Below are positions 6,563 to 12,429 of a stretch of DNA of 12,429 bases, one piece after another. This DNA comes from JBPCOI01 sp051000395. GTDB taxonomy: Bacteria; Actinomycetota; Actinomycetes; Mycobacteriales; Jatrophihabitantaceae. The DNA is taken from positions 1-12,429 of the forward strand of contig JBPCOI010000071.1 of the NCBI GenBank assembly GCA_051000395.1, in the 5' to 3' direction. The position numbers and the translations under genes are program-made. The first letter of the stretch is position 1. Each line of letters begins with the position of its first letter. The notes beneath the pieces are model-generated. The model had not been told where the DNA came from and did not search any database. It saw only the letters and a program-made list of their open reading frames with translations.

Positions 6563-7972
6563 CTACTCGTCGGCGGCGAGCTTGCCGGTCAGCCGGCTGC
6601 GCCGCGAGTGCGTCGGCTGGTCTTCCTCGGTGCGGCGGTAGTAGCTGTAGCCGTACTCGTCGTTGCGCCGCACCGGAATCCGGTTCATCACCACCCCGAG
6701 CAGTTTCGCGTCCACCCGCTTGAGCGTCTGCACGCCACGCTTGATGTGGGTGTCGGTCGTCTCGCGGTAGCGCGCGACGAGCAGCGTGCCGTCGGCCAGG
6801 GCCGCGACCTCGGAGCCATCCGCGACGGGCAGCAGCGGTGCCGTGTCGAGCACCACGTAATCGACCTTGTCCAGCAGGGAACGGATGACGTCGCGGACGT
6901 AGGAGGAGGCGAGCACCTCGCTCGGGTTGGGCGGGGTCGGACCGGACGTGAGCACGTACAGGCTCGAGCCAGCGTGCTGCATTGCCTCGCTGAGTTCGAT
7001 CTGGTGGATGAGCACGCTGGTCAGGCCGACCGGGCTGAGCAGTCCAAGCACCTTGGCGACGGTCGGGCGCCGCAGGTCGGCGTCGACCAGGCAGACGGAG
7101 AAACCGGCTTCGGCCAGCGTCGAGGCCAGGTTGATCGCGACGGTCGTCTTGCCTTCGCTGGGGATGGAGCTGGTGATCGCGATGATGCGGGGATGCTGGT
7201 CGACGTTGGCGAACTGCAGATTCGCGCGCAACTGCCGGTAGTTCTCGGCGCGGATGCTGCGAGAACCCGCCCTGGTGGCGATGGGATGCCGCGGGGTCTT
7301 CGGATCTTCGACCACGATTCCCATGATCGGGGCGTCGGCCGCCTTCGCCGCGGCGTCAGCGTCCTTGAGCCGGTTGTCGAGCAGTTCGCGCGCTACCGCG
7401 AGCGCGAAGCCGATGAGCAGCCCGAGAAACGCGCCGAGCGCGATGTTGAGCACGGCGTTCGGCGCGATCGGAGTGCGGGGCGCGACAGCAGGATCGGTGA
7501 CCACGAGCCGCACCGCCGGGATGCGCGACCCGTTGGGCGTCGAGTACTGCTCGATGGCGACGATGAAGGCGCGGGCCGCGGAGTTGGCGATTGCGGCGGC
7601 CTGCGCCGAGGAGCCGTCGGTGGCGTAGACGTTGATCAGCGTGCTCTGGGTGGGCGTCGTGGCAGTGATCTTCGCCTTCAGTGCCGGGTTCGAGATCGCC
7701 AGATTGAGGTCGCGCCGGACCGCGTCGAGGACCTGCGGCGAGTCGACGATCTGCGCGTAGGTCGCGACCTGGGCCTGGACGAAGGCCGCGGCCTGGTACT
7801 GAGCCAGCGGGTCGGAGTTACCGTTCGAGTTGACGAAGACTTGAGCACTTGCCTGGTAGACCTTCGGGGTCAGGCCGGTGACCACGACCGCCAACGCGGT
7901 CGCCAGCACGGTGAACACCGCCACGAGCAGCGCGTGCTCGCGCAGCGCGCGAAGGTAGTTACGCAGAGTCAC
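6563..7972 (-). CDS. Polysaccharide chain-length determinant / BY-type tyrosine autokinase fusion
   Basis: Inner-membrane protein of 469 aa fusing a Wzz-like part to a cytoplasmic bacterial tyrosine kinase, as in Wzc/CapAB-type regulators of polymer length and export. Membrane helices lie at about 13-33 and 174-195, with a modest extracytoplasmic loop between them. The kinase shows Walker A SSIPSEGKTT (268-277, Lys275), Walker A' VCLVDADLRRP (293-303) and Walker B YVVLDTAP (372-379). The C-terminal tail has a short tyrosine cluster, DEYGYSYYRR (Y440, Y442, Y444, Y445), the usual autophosphorylation region. ENYRQLRANL (243-252) is the conserved helix before the P-loop used for ring assembly. 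GTG 7972 is supported by GGAG 7 nt upstream (7980-7983). The gene lies 93 bp after the glycosyltransferase with a possible own -10 box in the gap. No cognate phosphatase was seen in the window. Confidence 0.92.
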   Translation of the reverse strand: MTLRNYLRALREHALLVAVFTVLATALAVVVTGLTPKVYQASAQVFVNSNGNSDPLAQYQAAAFVQAQVATYAQIVDSPQVLDAVRRDLNLAISNPALKAKITATTPTQSTLINVYATDGSSAQAAAIANSAARAFIVAIEQYSTPNGSRIPAVRLVVTDPAVAPRTPIAPNAVLNIALGAFLGLLIGFALAVARELLDNRLKDADAAAKAADAPIMGIVVEDPKTPRHPIATRAGSRSIRAENYRQLRANLQFANVDQHPRIIAITSSIPSEGKTTVAINLASTLAEAGFSVCLVDADLRRPTVAKVLGLLSPVGLTSVLIHQIELSEAMQHAGSSLYVLTSGPTPPNPSEVLASSYVRDVIRSLLDKVDYVVLDTAPLLPVADGSEVAALADGTLLVARYRETTDTHIKRGVQTLKRVDAKLLGVVMNRIPVRRNDEYGYSYYRRTEEDQPTHSRRSRLTGKLAADE

Positions 7973-8006
7973 AGGCTGTCTCCGTCATCGCGGGACGTCC
8001 CCGCCG

Positions 8007-8022
8007 AGTCGAAGCTCCGACT
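8007..8022. promoter_or_regulatory. Imperfect 16-nt palindrome at the BY-kinase promoter
   Basis: AGTCG (8007-8011) and CGACT (8018-8022) flank a centre containing AGCT; only one pair breaks the symmetry. It overlaps the predicted -10 box and start point of the BY-kinase gene, a position where a bound repressor would act. The binding protein is unknown. Confidence 0.35.
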
Positions 8023-8025
8023 ATA
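8020..8025 (-). promoter_or_regulatory. Possible -10 box of the BY-kinase gene
   Basis: TATAGT on the minus strand matches the -10 consensus at five of six positions, in a locally AT-rich patch of a GC-rich gap. The predicted start point is near 8013, about 40 nt before GTG 7972. No good -35 box stands 16-19 bp upstream. Confidence 0.4.
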
Positions 8026-8065
8026 GCTTTGCCGACGAATGCCCCGTCCGAACGGGCCGCACGGC

Positions 8066-9346
8066 TCACCGGTCGTACCGCGCCGAGTTCGTCACGCCTC
8101 GTCGCTGCGGGCCCGAGCCGGAGCGATCCGTCCGCTGCCGCGCGCCGGCCACGACGTCACCGAGCACCTTCTCGAACTCGGCACCGATGCGTTGGATGTC
8201 GAAGGTGCGCACGGCGTACTCGCGGCTGCGCGCCCCGAGGGCCGAGCGGGCGCCGGCGTCGGCCCACAGGCCGGCTGCCCACGCCGCGGCGCGCTGCGCT
8301 CCCTCGGGCGAGGGCGCGTCGACGAAACCGCCCGTCTGCGCGACCGCTACCGCTGCGGCATTGCGGTCGGGGACCAGCGCGATCGTCGGGCGACCCGCGC
8401 ACAGGTAGCTGAGCACCTTGCTCGGTACCGAGAACTCCGCTGCCGCCGGTTCGAGCAGGGCGAGGCAGACGTCCGCGCTGGCCAGCATCTCGCCGACCTC
8501 CCCGGCCGGCTGGAACGGCAGCACCCGCACGTCCTCCCGCGAGGAGGTGGCGGCCGCGAGGCCGTCAGCGGCAGCGCCCTCGGACGCGACCGTCAACGTG
8601 GCAGCCACTCCCCGCGCCAGTACCGCGTCGAGCACCTCGACGAGCAGCATCGGATTGTGCTTGCGGCCCAGCGTGCCCGCGTACATCAGCCTGAGCCCGT
8701 CCCCCGGCAGCCGATGTCGCTCGGCCCAGCCGTTGTCGCGCCGGCCCGGCGCGATCTCCTCGATCGAGGCCCAGTTCGGCAGGACGTGCACGTTTCCGGT
8801 GGGCAGGCCCCACCGCTCGTACTCGGCGCGGAAGGACTCGTCGATCGCCACGACGGCGTCGGCCTGCGCGACCTGCGCGCGTTCCATGCGTTCCAGGCGG
8901 ATCCGGACGAGGTCCGCAGCGCGGCTGGGCAATACCCGCGCCGCCTCGCCGGCGACGGCCGGGCTGTAGATGTCCTGATGCCACAGCACCCACGGCTGGC
9001 CGCGCTCGGCGAAGTACCGTCGCATCCGGGCCAGCGTGAACAGCGGGACGTTGCAGGCGAGCACGACGTCGGGTCGCTCCCGGTCCAGCTCGCGTTGCCA
9101 GGACGTCGCGTAGCTCAGCTCGTATCGGGTGCGCCGCAGCGGCGAGTACTTCACGAACGGGACGGCGGCCGAGACCGGTTGCATGCGCAGCCCGGGGGGC
9201 GAGTCGTCGTCGGTCTCCAGGCGCCCGTGCGGCGACTCGAACTGGGCGCTGTAGCCGTGCACGACGTCGTGTCCGCGTGCGGCGAGGTGCCGGGACAGAT
9301 GCGCGGTGAAGGAATGCCCGCTGTGGTCGTGCAGGTGCACCTTCAC
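8066..9346 (-). CDS. GT4-family glycosyltransferase (WcaI/WbuB-like)
   Basis: Cytoplasmic GT-B-fold glycosyltransferase of 426 aa, presumably adding one sugar from a nucleotide donor to a lipid-linked polysaccharide intermediate. The N-terminal half starts VKVHLHDHSGHSFTAHLSRH, the acceptor-side Rossmann region, and contains WVLWHQDIYSP (119-129). The C-terminal half has LRLMYAGTLGRKHNP (218-232), VRVLPFQP and E304..VPSKVLSYLCAGRPTIAL (307-324), the donor-site signature of WcaI/WbuB-like GT4 enzymes. The frame is open up to 9607, which would give 513 aa and run across the divergent acetyltransferase gene. GTG 9346 is chosen because homologous glycosyltransferases begin right there and the extra N-terminus is low-complexity. 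No strong Shine-Dalgarno precedes GTG 9346, so the start is moderately sure. It is the first gene of the leftward group. Confidence 0.88.
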   Translation of the reverse strand: MKVHLHDHSGHSFTAHLSRHLAARGHDVVHGYSAQFESPHGRLETDDDSPPGLRMQPVSAAVPFVKYSPLRRTRYELSYATSWQRELDRERPDVVLACNVPLFTLARMRRYFAERGQPWVLWHQDIYSPAVAGEAARVLPSRAADLVRIRLERMERAQVAQADAVVAIDESFRAEYERWGLPTGNVHVLPNWASIEEIAPGRRDNGWAERHRLPGDGLRLMYAGTLGRKHNPMLLVEVLDAVLARGVAATLTVASEGAAADGLAAATSSREDVRVLPFQPAGEVGEMLASADVCLALLEPAAAEFSVPSKVLSYLCAGRPTIALVPDRNAAAVAVAQTGGFVDAPSPEGAQRAAAWAAGLWADAGARSALGARSREYAVRTFDIQRIGAEFEKVLGDVVAGARQRTDRSGSGPQRRGVTNSARYDR

Positions 9347-9498
9347 ACGGACACCAACGAGGCCGTCCGCGCCCGGTTCCGCACCATCGTTGGCGTCTCG
9401 GGCGCTGCCGGATGGGCAACCGAGCAGCCCGGCCCCTGCCCTCGGCGACGGGGCGGCGAACGTAGGCTGCACCGCGTGGACGCACTGGCAGGGCCGAC

Positions 9499-10044
9499 AT
9501 GAGCCCCGCGCCGCCGCCGGCCGCCGTGCGCGACCCGGGCCTCCGCTTCCGTCTCGGCGCATTTCCCGGCTACGACAAGGGCAGGGCGTTGGCCTGGCAG
9601 GCCGCATGGCTGGCCGTGCTCGAGTTGGCCTTCAAGCGCTGGTGGCTGCCCCGCCGGCTGCGGCCGTCGCTGCTGCGCCTGTTCGGCGCGCGGGTCGGGC
9701 AGGGCGTCGTCATCCGCGATCGCGTGCACCTCACCTGGCCGTGGTACCTGACCATCGGCGACGACGTCTGGATAGGCCGCGAGGTGCAACTGCTGACCAG
9801 CACCGGCATCACCATCGGCCACGACGTCTGCATCTCGCAGCACGCGATGATCATTTCGAGTGGTCACGACCCCAGCTCCGAGGACTTCCGTGTCTATGAC
9901 TACCCGGTCACCATCGGCAACCACGTCTGGATCTGCACGAGGGCCCTGGTGCTGCACGGCGTCAAGCTACCCGACCACACCGTCGTGAACGCCAACAGCG
10001 TCGTGCGGTTCGGGCAGCCGATCCCGCCCCGCGACGGCGCATGA
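9499..10044 (+). CDS. Hexapeptide-repeat O-acetyltransferase (WcaF-like)
   Basis: Left-handed beta-helix acyltransferase of 181 aa, likely transferring acetyl from acetyl-CoA to a sugar hydroxyl of the polysaccharide. The N-terminal part has FRLGAFPGYDKGRALAWQAAW and LRLFGARVGQGVVIR, the WcaF-type entry. Hexapeptide turns follow: LTIGDDVWIG, ITIGHDVCIS, VTIGNHVWIC. The catalytic His is probably H123 in SSGHDP, equivalent to the SHD/GHD motif of the family. ATG 9499 is backed by AGGG 5 nt upstream (9490-9493). A possible -10 (TAGGCT, 9463-9468) lies about 30 bp upstream, without a clear -35. The stop overlaps the next start as ATGA at 10041. The gene is divergent from the GT4 gene, and the 152-bp gap should hold both promoters. 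Confidence 0.9.
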   Translation: MSPAPPPAAVRDPGLRFRLGAFPGYDKGRALAWQAAWLAVLELAFKRWWLPRRLRPSLLRLFGARVGQGVVIRDRVHLTWPWYLTIGDDVWIGREVQLLTSTGITIGHDVCISQHAMIISSGHDPSSEDFRVYDYPVTIGNHVWICTRALVLHGVKLPDHTVVNANSVVRFGQPIPPRDGA

Positions 10045-11180
10045 GACCTCGCGTCCTGCACCTCATCACCCTGCTCAGCGCGGACGGTCGTTACGGCGGC
10101 CCCCAGACCGTCGCCAGGACCCTCGCGACCCGCTTCGGCGACGAGCTCTGGGGCGCAGCCGCCGCTGCCGACCTGCGCGCGGAGGCGGCGCGGCGCGGCG
10201 AGCGCCGGTTCCGCGCGTTCTGCCCGCCGGGCGAGCAGTACTCCCTGCTCGCAGCGCCCGGACTGTGGTGGGCGCTGTGGCGGCGCCTCGGCTCGTCCGC
10301 ACGGCCGGATCTGGTCCACCTGCACGCCGGGCCGGAGCTGAGCGGCCTCGCGGCCCTGCTCCTGCTCGCGGCCAGGCGCGCGCCGTTCGTCTACCAGGCC
10401 CACGGCATGTTCACCTACCCGGCCGCTTCGGCGCGCGCGCGGGTCGCGCGGTGCGTGTTCTTCCCCCTGATCCGCCGGGCGGCCGCCGTCGTCGCCCTGA
10501 CGGGGGCAGAGCGCGACCTGCTGATCGGCTACGGCCTCGAGCCGGCCCAGATCACGACGATCGCCAACGGCGTCGAGCTCGCCGACATCGCTCCGCTGCC
10601 GCACGACGGGGACGACCCGGTCGTCGCCTTCGTCGGTCGCCTGCATCCGCGCAAGCATCCCGAGCGGTTCACCGCCGCCGCCGTGCAGCTCGCGCGCCGC
10701 GGGGTGCGGGCACGCTTCGTCATGGCCGGCGCCGACCAGGGAGCCCTGGGCATTGCCCGCGCCGCCGACCCGGACGGAGTAGTGATCCACGTCGGCGCGG
10801 TGTCCCCGGACGAGGCTCGGCGCATCATCGCGAGCGCGGACGTCGTGGTGGTCTGCTCGGACGTGGAGCCGTTCGGGATGGTGGCCGTCGAGGCGCTGGC
10901 CTCGGCAACCGCGCTGTTGATCACCGACTCGTGCGATTTGGCGGAGGAACTGCGCTGCGCACACGCCGCACTCCTCACCTCCCCCGGGCCGGCCGCGATC
11001 GCCGACGGCATCAGCCGCCTGCTCGCCGAGCCGGGCCTGCGCACCGCGCTGTGCCGCGCCGGGCACACGCTCGTGCACGAGCGGTACTCGATGCAGGTCA
11101 TCGCCTCGGCCTGGGAGCGGCTGTACCGTCGGGCCTCGACCGGACGCGTCCGGTCGCCCGATACCGACGGAGGATCGTGA
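10041..11180 (+). CDS. GT4-family glycosyltransferase, second in locus
   Basis: Retaining GT4-type glycosyltransferase of 379 aa. It begins MRPRVLHLITLLSADGRYGG with the glycine-rich acceptor loop GGPQ (19-22). It carries VHLHAGPE, FVYQAHGMF (H121) and ITTIANGVE, and the domain junction leads into VVAFVGRLHPRKHP (194-207). The donor-site motif is E276-PFGMVAV-E284, a clean E(x7)E. These features place it in the GT4 family, but sugar and linkage cannot be read from sequence. Translation is probably coupled to the acetyltransferase through the ATGA overlap and to the methyltransferase through GTGA at 11177. The C-terminal tail (about 365-379) is polar and likely disordered. Confidence 0.9.
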   Translation: MRPRVLHLITLLSADGRYGGPQTVARTLATRFGDELWGAAAAADLRAEAARRGERRFRAFCPPGEQYSLLAAPGLWWALWRRLGSSARPDLVHLHAGPELSGLAALLLLAARRAPFVYQAHGMFTYPAASARARVARCVFFPLIRRAAAVVALTGAERDLLIGYGLEPAQITTIANGVELADIAPLPHDGDDPVVAFVGRLHPRKHPERFTAAAVQLARRGVRARFVMAGADQGALGIARAADPDGVVIHVGAVSPDEARRIIASADVVVVCSDVEPFGMVAVEALASATALLITDSCDLAEELRCAHAALLTSPGPAAIADGISRLLAEPGLRTALCRAGHTLVHERYSMQVIASAWERLYRRASTGRVRSPDTDGGS

Positions 11181-12013
11181 CCGACACCGAGTACGCCGCC
11201 GCGCCGCACTACGACCGGGTGACGCCGGCCTGGCGGCTGCTGCTGGGCGAGGAGCTGCACTACGGCCTGTTCCGTACCGGCGAGGAGGATCTCGCCGAGG
11301 CCACCGCACAGCTGACGGCCCGGATGGCTCACGCCGCCCGCCTCGACGCCGGCCTGGCGGTGCTCGACGTCGGCTGTGGCACGGGCGCCCCTGCCTGCGC
11401 CATCGCGCGGGACCACGCTGTGCGCGTCGTCGGCGTCACGACCAGCCAGGTAGGGGTCGACGCCGCGACCGCGCGGGCCAGCGCGGCGGGCCTCGCGGAT
11501 CGAGTGCGGTTCGCGATCGCCGACGGCATGGACAACGGCTTCGCCGCCGAGTCCTTCGACCGGGTCTGGGTGCTGGAGTCCTCGCACCTGATGCCCGAGC
11601 GCGACCGTCTCGTCGCCGAGTGCGCGCGGGTACTGCGGCCCGGGGGGCGCATCGCGCTGTGCGACATCGTGCGCCGGCGCGACCTTTCCCTGTTGGAGAT
11701 CCGCTCGCAGCTGCGGGAGTTCCAGCTGCTGCGCCGGGTGTTCGGGCAAGCGCGGATGGAGACGCTCGAGGCCTACCGGGAGCTCCTGAGCGCGGCCGGG
11801 CTCGTGGTGGACGAGATGGAGGAGCTCACCGTGGCGACGCGGCCGACCTTCGAGCGCTGGCGTGCGAACGCCGCCGCCAACCGGGACACCGTCGCCGAGC
11901 TACTCGGGCCCGACGACTACGCCGCGTTCGTCGACTCGACGAACGTGCTCGAATCGTTCTGGGCCGACGGCACGCTCGGCTACGGGCTCATCGCTGCGAC
12001 GAAGCCCCGCTGA
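11177..12013 (+). CDS. SAM-dependent class I methyltransferase
   Basis: Methyltransferase of 278 aa. Motif I is VLDVGCGTGAP (62-72). The acidic end of beta-2 is less clear (VVGVTTSQ), followed by FAIADGMDN, then VWVLESSHLMPERDRL (130-145) and ARVLRPGGRIALCDI (150-164). The N-terminal WRLLLGEELHYGLF and the ESxxHMP-like segment resemble small-molecule and sterol/UbiE-type C-, N- or O-methyltransferases, many of them from natural-product clusters. The substrate is unknown: a sugar of the polysaccharide, its lipid carrier or an unrelated metabolite. GTG 11177 is chosen because it overlaps the preceding stop (GTGA) and GGAGG (11169-11173) lies just upstream, although with a short 3-nt spacer. The frame stays open far upstream, but that part is the shadow of the glycosyltransferase. 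It is the last gene of the rightward operon and is convergent with the membrane protein gene. Confidence 0.88.
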   Translation: MTDTEYAAAPHYDRVTPAWRLLLGEELHYGLFRTGEEDLAEATAQLTARMAHAARLDAGLAVLDVGCGTGAPACAIARDHAVRVVGVTTSQVGVDAATARASAAGLADRVRFAIADGMDNGFAAESFDRVWVLESSHLMPERDRLVAECARVLRPGGRIALCDIVRRRDLSLLEIRSQLREFQLLRRVFGQARMETLEAYRELLSAAGLVVDEMEELTVATRPTFERWRANAAANRDTVAELLGPDDYAAFVDSTNVLESFWADGTLGYGLIAATKPR

Positions 12014-12024
12014 GCGCGCGGGCT
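12003..12024. terminator. Possible hairpin at the convergent gene ends
   Basis: AGCCC (12003-12007) pairs with GGGCT (12020-12024), and CGC with GCG inside after a one-base bulge, around a 5-nt loop. It spans the methyltransferase stop and lies 9 nt from the stop of the convergent gene. There is no U-tract on either strand, so the call is weak. Confidence 0.3.
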
Positions 12025-12032
12025 GATTCGCC

Positions 12033-12429
12033 TCAGGGCGCCGAGCTCAGTGCGAGCGTGCGGTGCCGTCCGGCGGCGGGTGGCGCATCCGGTGCGAGCT
12101 CCGTTGCTGCCTCGGCCAATTCGGCCGCGGGCGGTTCGCCCGTATCGAGCACCCGTGGTTCGGATCGCATCGACTGCTGGACACCGAGGGCGACGATCAG
12201 TGCGACCGGGACGTACACCAGCGGTTCGGTCAGCGTGTTCTCCAGGTTGCCGAACACGAAACCCACTACGACGGTCACGAGCAGCGGCGCGGCGAGCTGG
12301 CGACGACGCAGCAACCGGATCGCGGCGTAGGCGCCGCCGAGCTGCAGGCACATGAAGCCGAAGAACAGGATGAGGCCGCCGGCGGCCAGGCTCTGGCCGA
12401 CCACGTTGTGGGCTTCGTCCATCACGTGA
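12033..12429 (-). CDS. Polytopic membrane protein, C-terminal part; O-antigen ligase/polymerase-like (partial)
   Basis: Partial gene: no stop or compelling start lies before the window edge, so the protein continues beyond it. In-frame GTG 12425 and ATG 12422 are probably internal. The visible 131 residues begin with MDEAHNVVGQSLAAGG, like the xAHNxxLQxLxxxG motif near the last helices of O-antigen ligase/Wzy-type proteins. Hydrophobic segments follow: LILFFGFMCLQLGGAYAAI, LAAPLLVTVVVGFVFG and LVYVPVALIVALGV, then an Ala/Pro/Glu-rich tail that is probably cytoplasmic. In a Wzx/Wzy pathway this would be the polymerase working with the Wzz-BY-kinase. Ligase versus polymerase cannot be separated from this fragment. 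Confidence 0.65.
   Translation of the reverse strand, partial: HVMDEAHNVVGQSLAAGGLILFFGFMCLQLGGAYAAIRLLRRRQLAAPLLVTVVVGFVFGNLENTLTEPLVYVPVALIVALGVQQSMRSEPRVLDTGEPPAAELAEAATELAPDAPPAAGRHRTLALSSAP

Noticed and set aside
6347..8026. Plus-strand open frame of 559 codons
   Set aside because: It lies opposite the BY-kinase with its Walker motifs, and the translation is Arg/Asp/Val-rich with no recognisable family.
8039..9502. Plus-strand open frame of 487 codons
   Set aside because: It is antisense to the GT4 glycosyltransferase, and its Arg/Gly/Ala/Val-rich translation without domains is typical of a GC-rich shadow frame.
9476..9502. Eight-codon GTG-initiated mini-ORF overlapping the acetyltransferase start as ATGA
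   Set aside because: It could be a leader peptide, but it has no Shine-Dalgarno of its own and such short frames arise readily by chance.
9347..9607. N-terminal extension of the leftward glycosyltransferase to a 513-aa protein
   Set aside because: It would overlap the well-supported acetyltransferase on the opposite strand, is Arg/Pro/Ala-rich without family match, and the glycosyltransferase fold starts exactly at GTG 9346.
10265..11176. Upstream extension of the methyltransferase to 582 aa
   Set aside because: This part is the wrong frame of the GT4 gene. GTG 11177 with GGAGG and the GTGA overlap is the natural start.

Overview
The window is about 12.4 kb of very GC-rich DNA from a high-GC Gram-positive bacterium (Actinomycetota). 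The support is GC-dominated third codon positions, GTG starts, an LAXTG class-E-type sortase signal, a fused chain-length-determinant/tyrosine kinase and a DUF4012 protein. I cannot fix the genus. Ten protein genes are supported, one of them cut by the right edge. I saw no rRNA, tRNA, CRISPR array or insertion sequence, and no gene-free stretch longer than about 200 bp.

Left block (1-3297): a large secreted protein on the minus strand (90-2255) has an N-terminal domain with an HExxE motif, two almost identical putative Ig repeats and a C-terminal beta-sandwich-like domain. It is divergent from a TrmB-type winged-helix regulator (2455-3297). Between them is a well-formed promoter for the secreted protein (TTGACG-17-TACGGT). 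A perfect 10-bp inverted repeat directly follows its predicted start point. This looks like a self-contained regulator/target pair, possibly sugar-responsive.

Middle block (3278-9346, minus strand): five genes read leftward in the order GT4 glycosyltransferase, Wzz-BY-kinase fusion, LAXTG cell-wall-anchored protein with a 13-Gly linker, DUF4012 membrane protein, lipoprotein. This is part of an exopolysaccharide or capsule locus: glycan synthesis, chain-length control, and three envelope proteins that may act in export or attachment of the polymer.

Right block (9499-12429): a tight plus-strand operon with 4-bp overlaps (ATGA, GTGA) encodes a WcaF-like hexapeptide acetyltransferase, a second GT4 glycosyltransferase and a SAM-dependent methyltransferase. 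It is divergent from the first glycosyltransferase. It converges on the C-terminal end of a polytopic membrane protein that resembles the O-antigen ligase/polymerase family and runs off the right edge. Acetyl- and methyl-decoration plus two sugar transfers would fit one decorated polysaccharide. The initiating phosphoglycosyltransferase and the flippase are not in the window and may lie beyond the right edge.

The most interesting points are the operator-like palindrome beside the TrmB regulator, the HExxE protein of uncertain activity, and the co-location of a sortase substrate, DUF4012 protein and lipoprotein with the BY-kinase.
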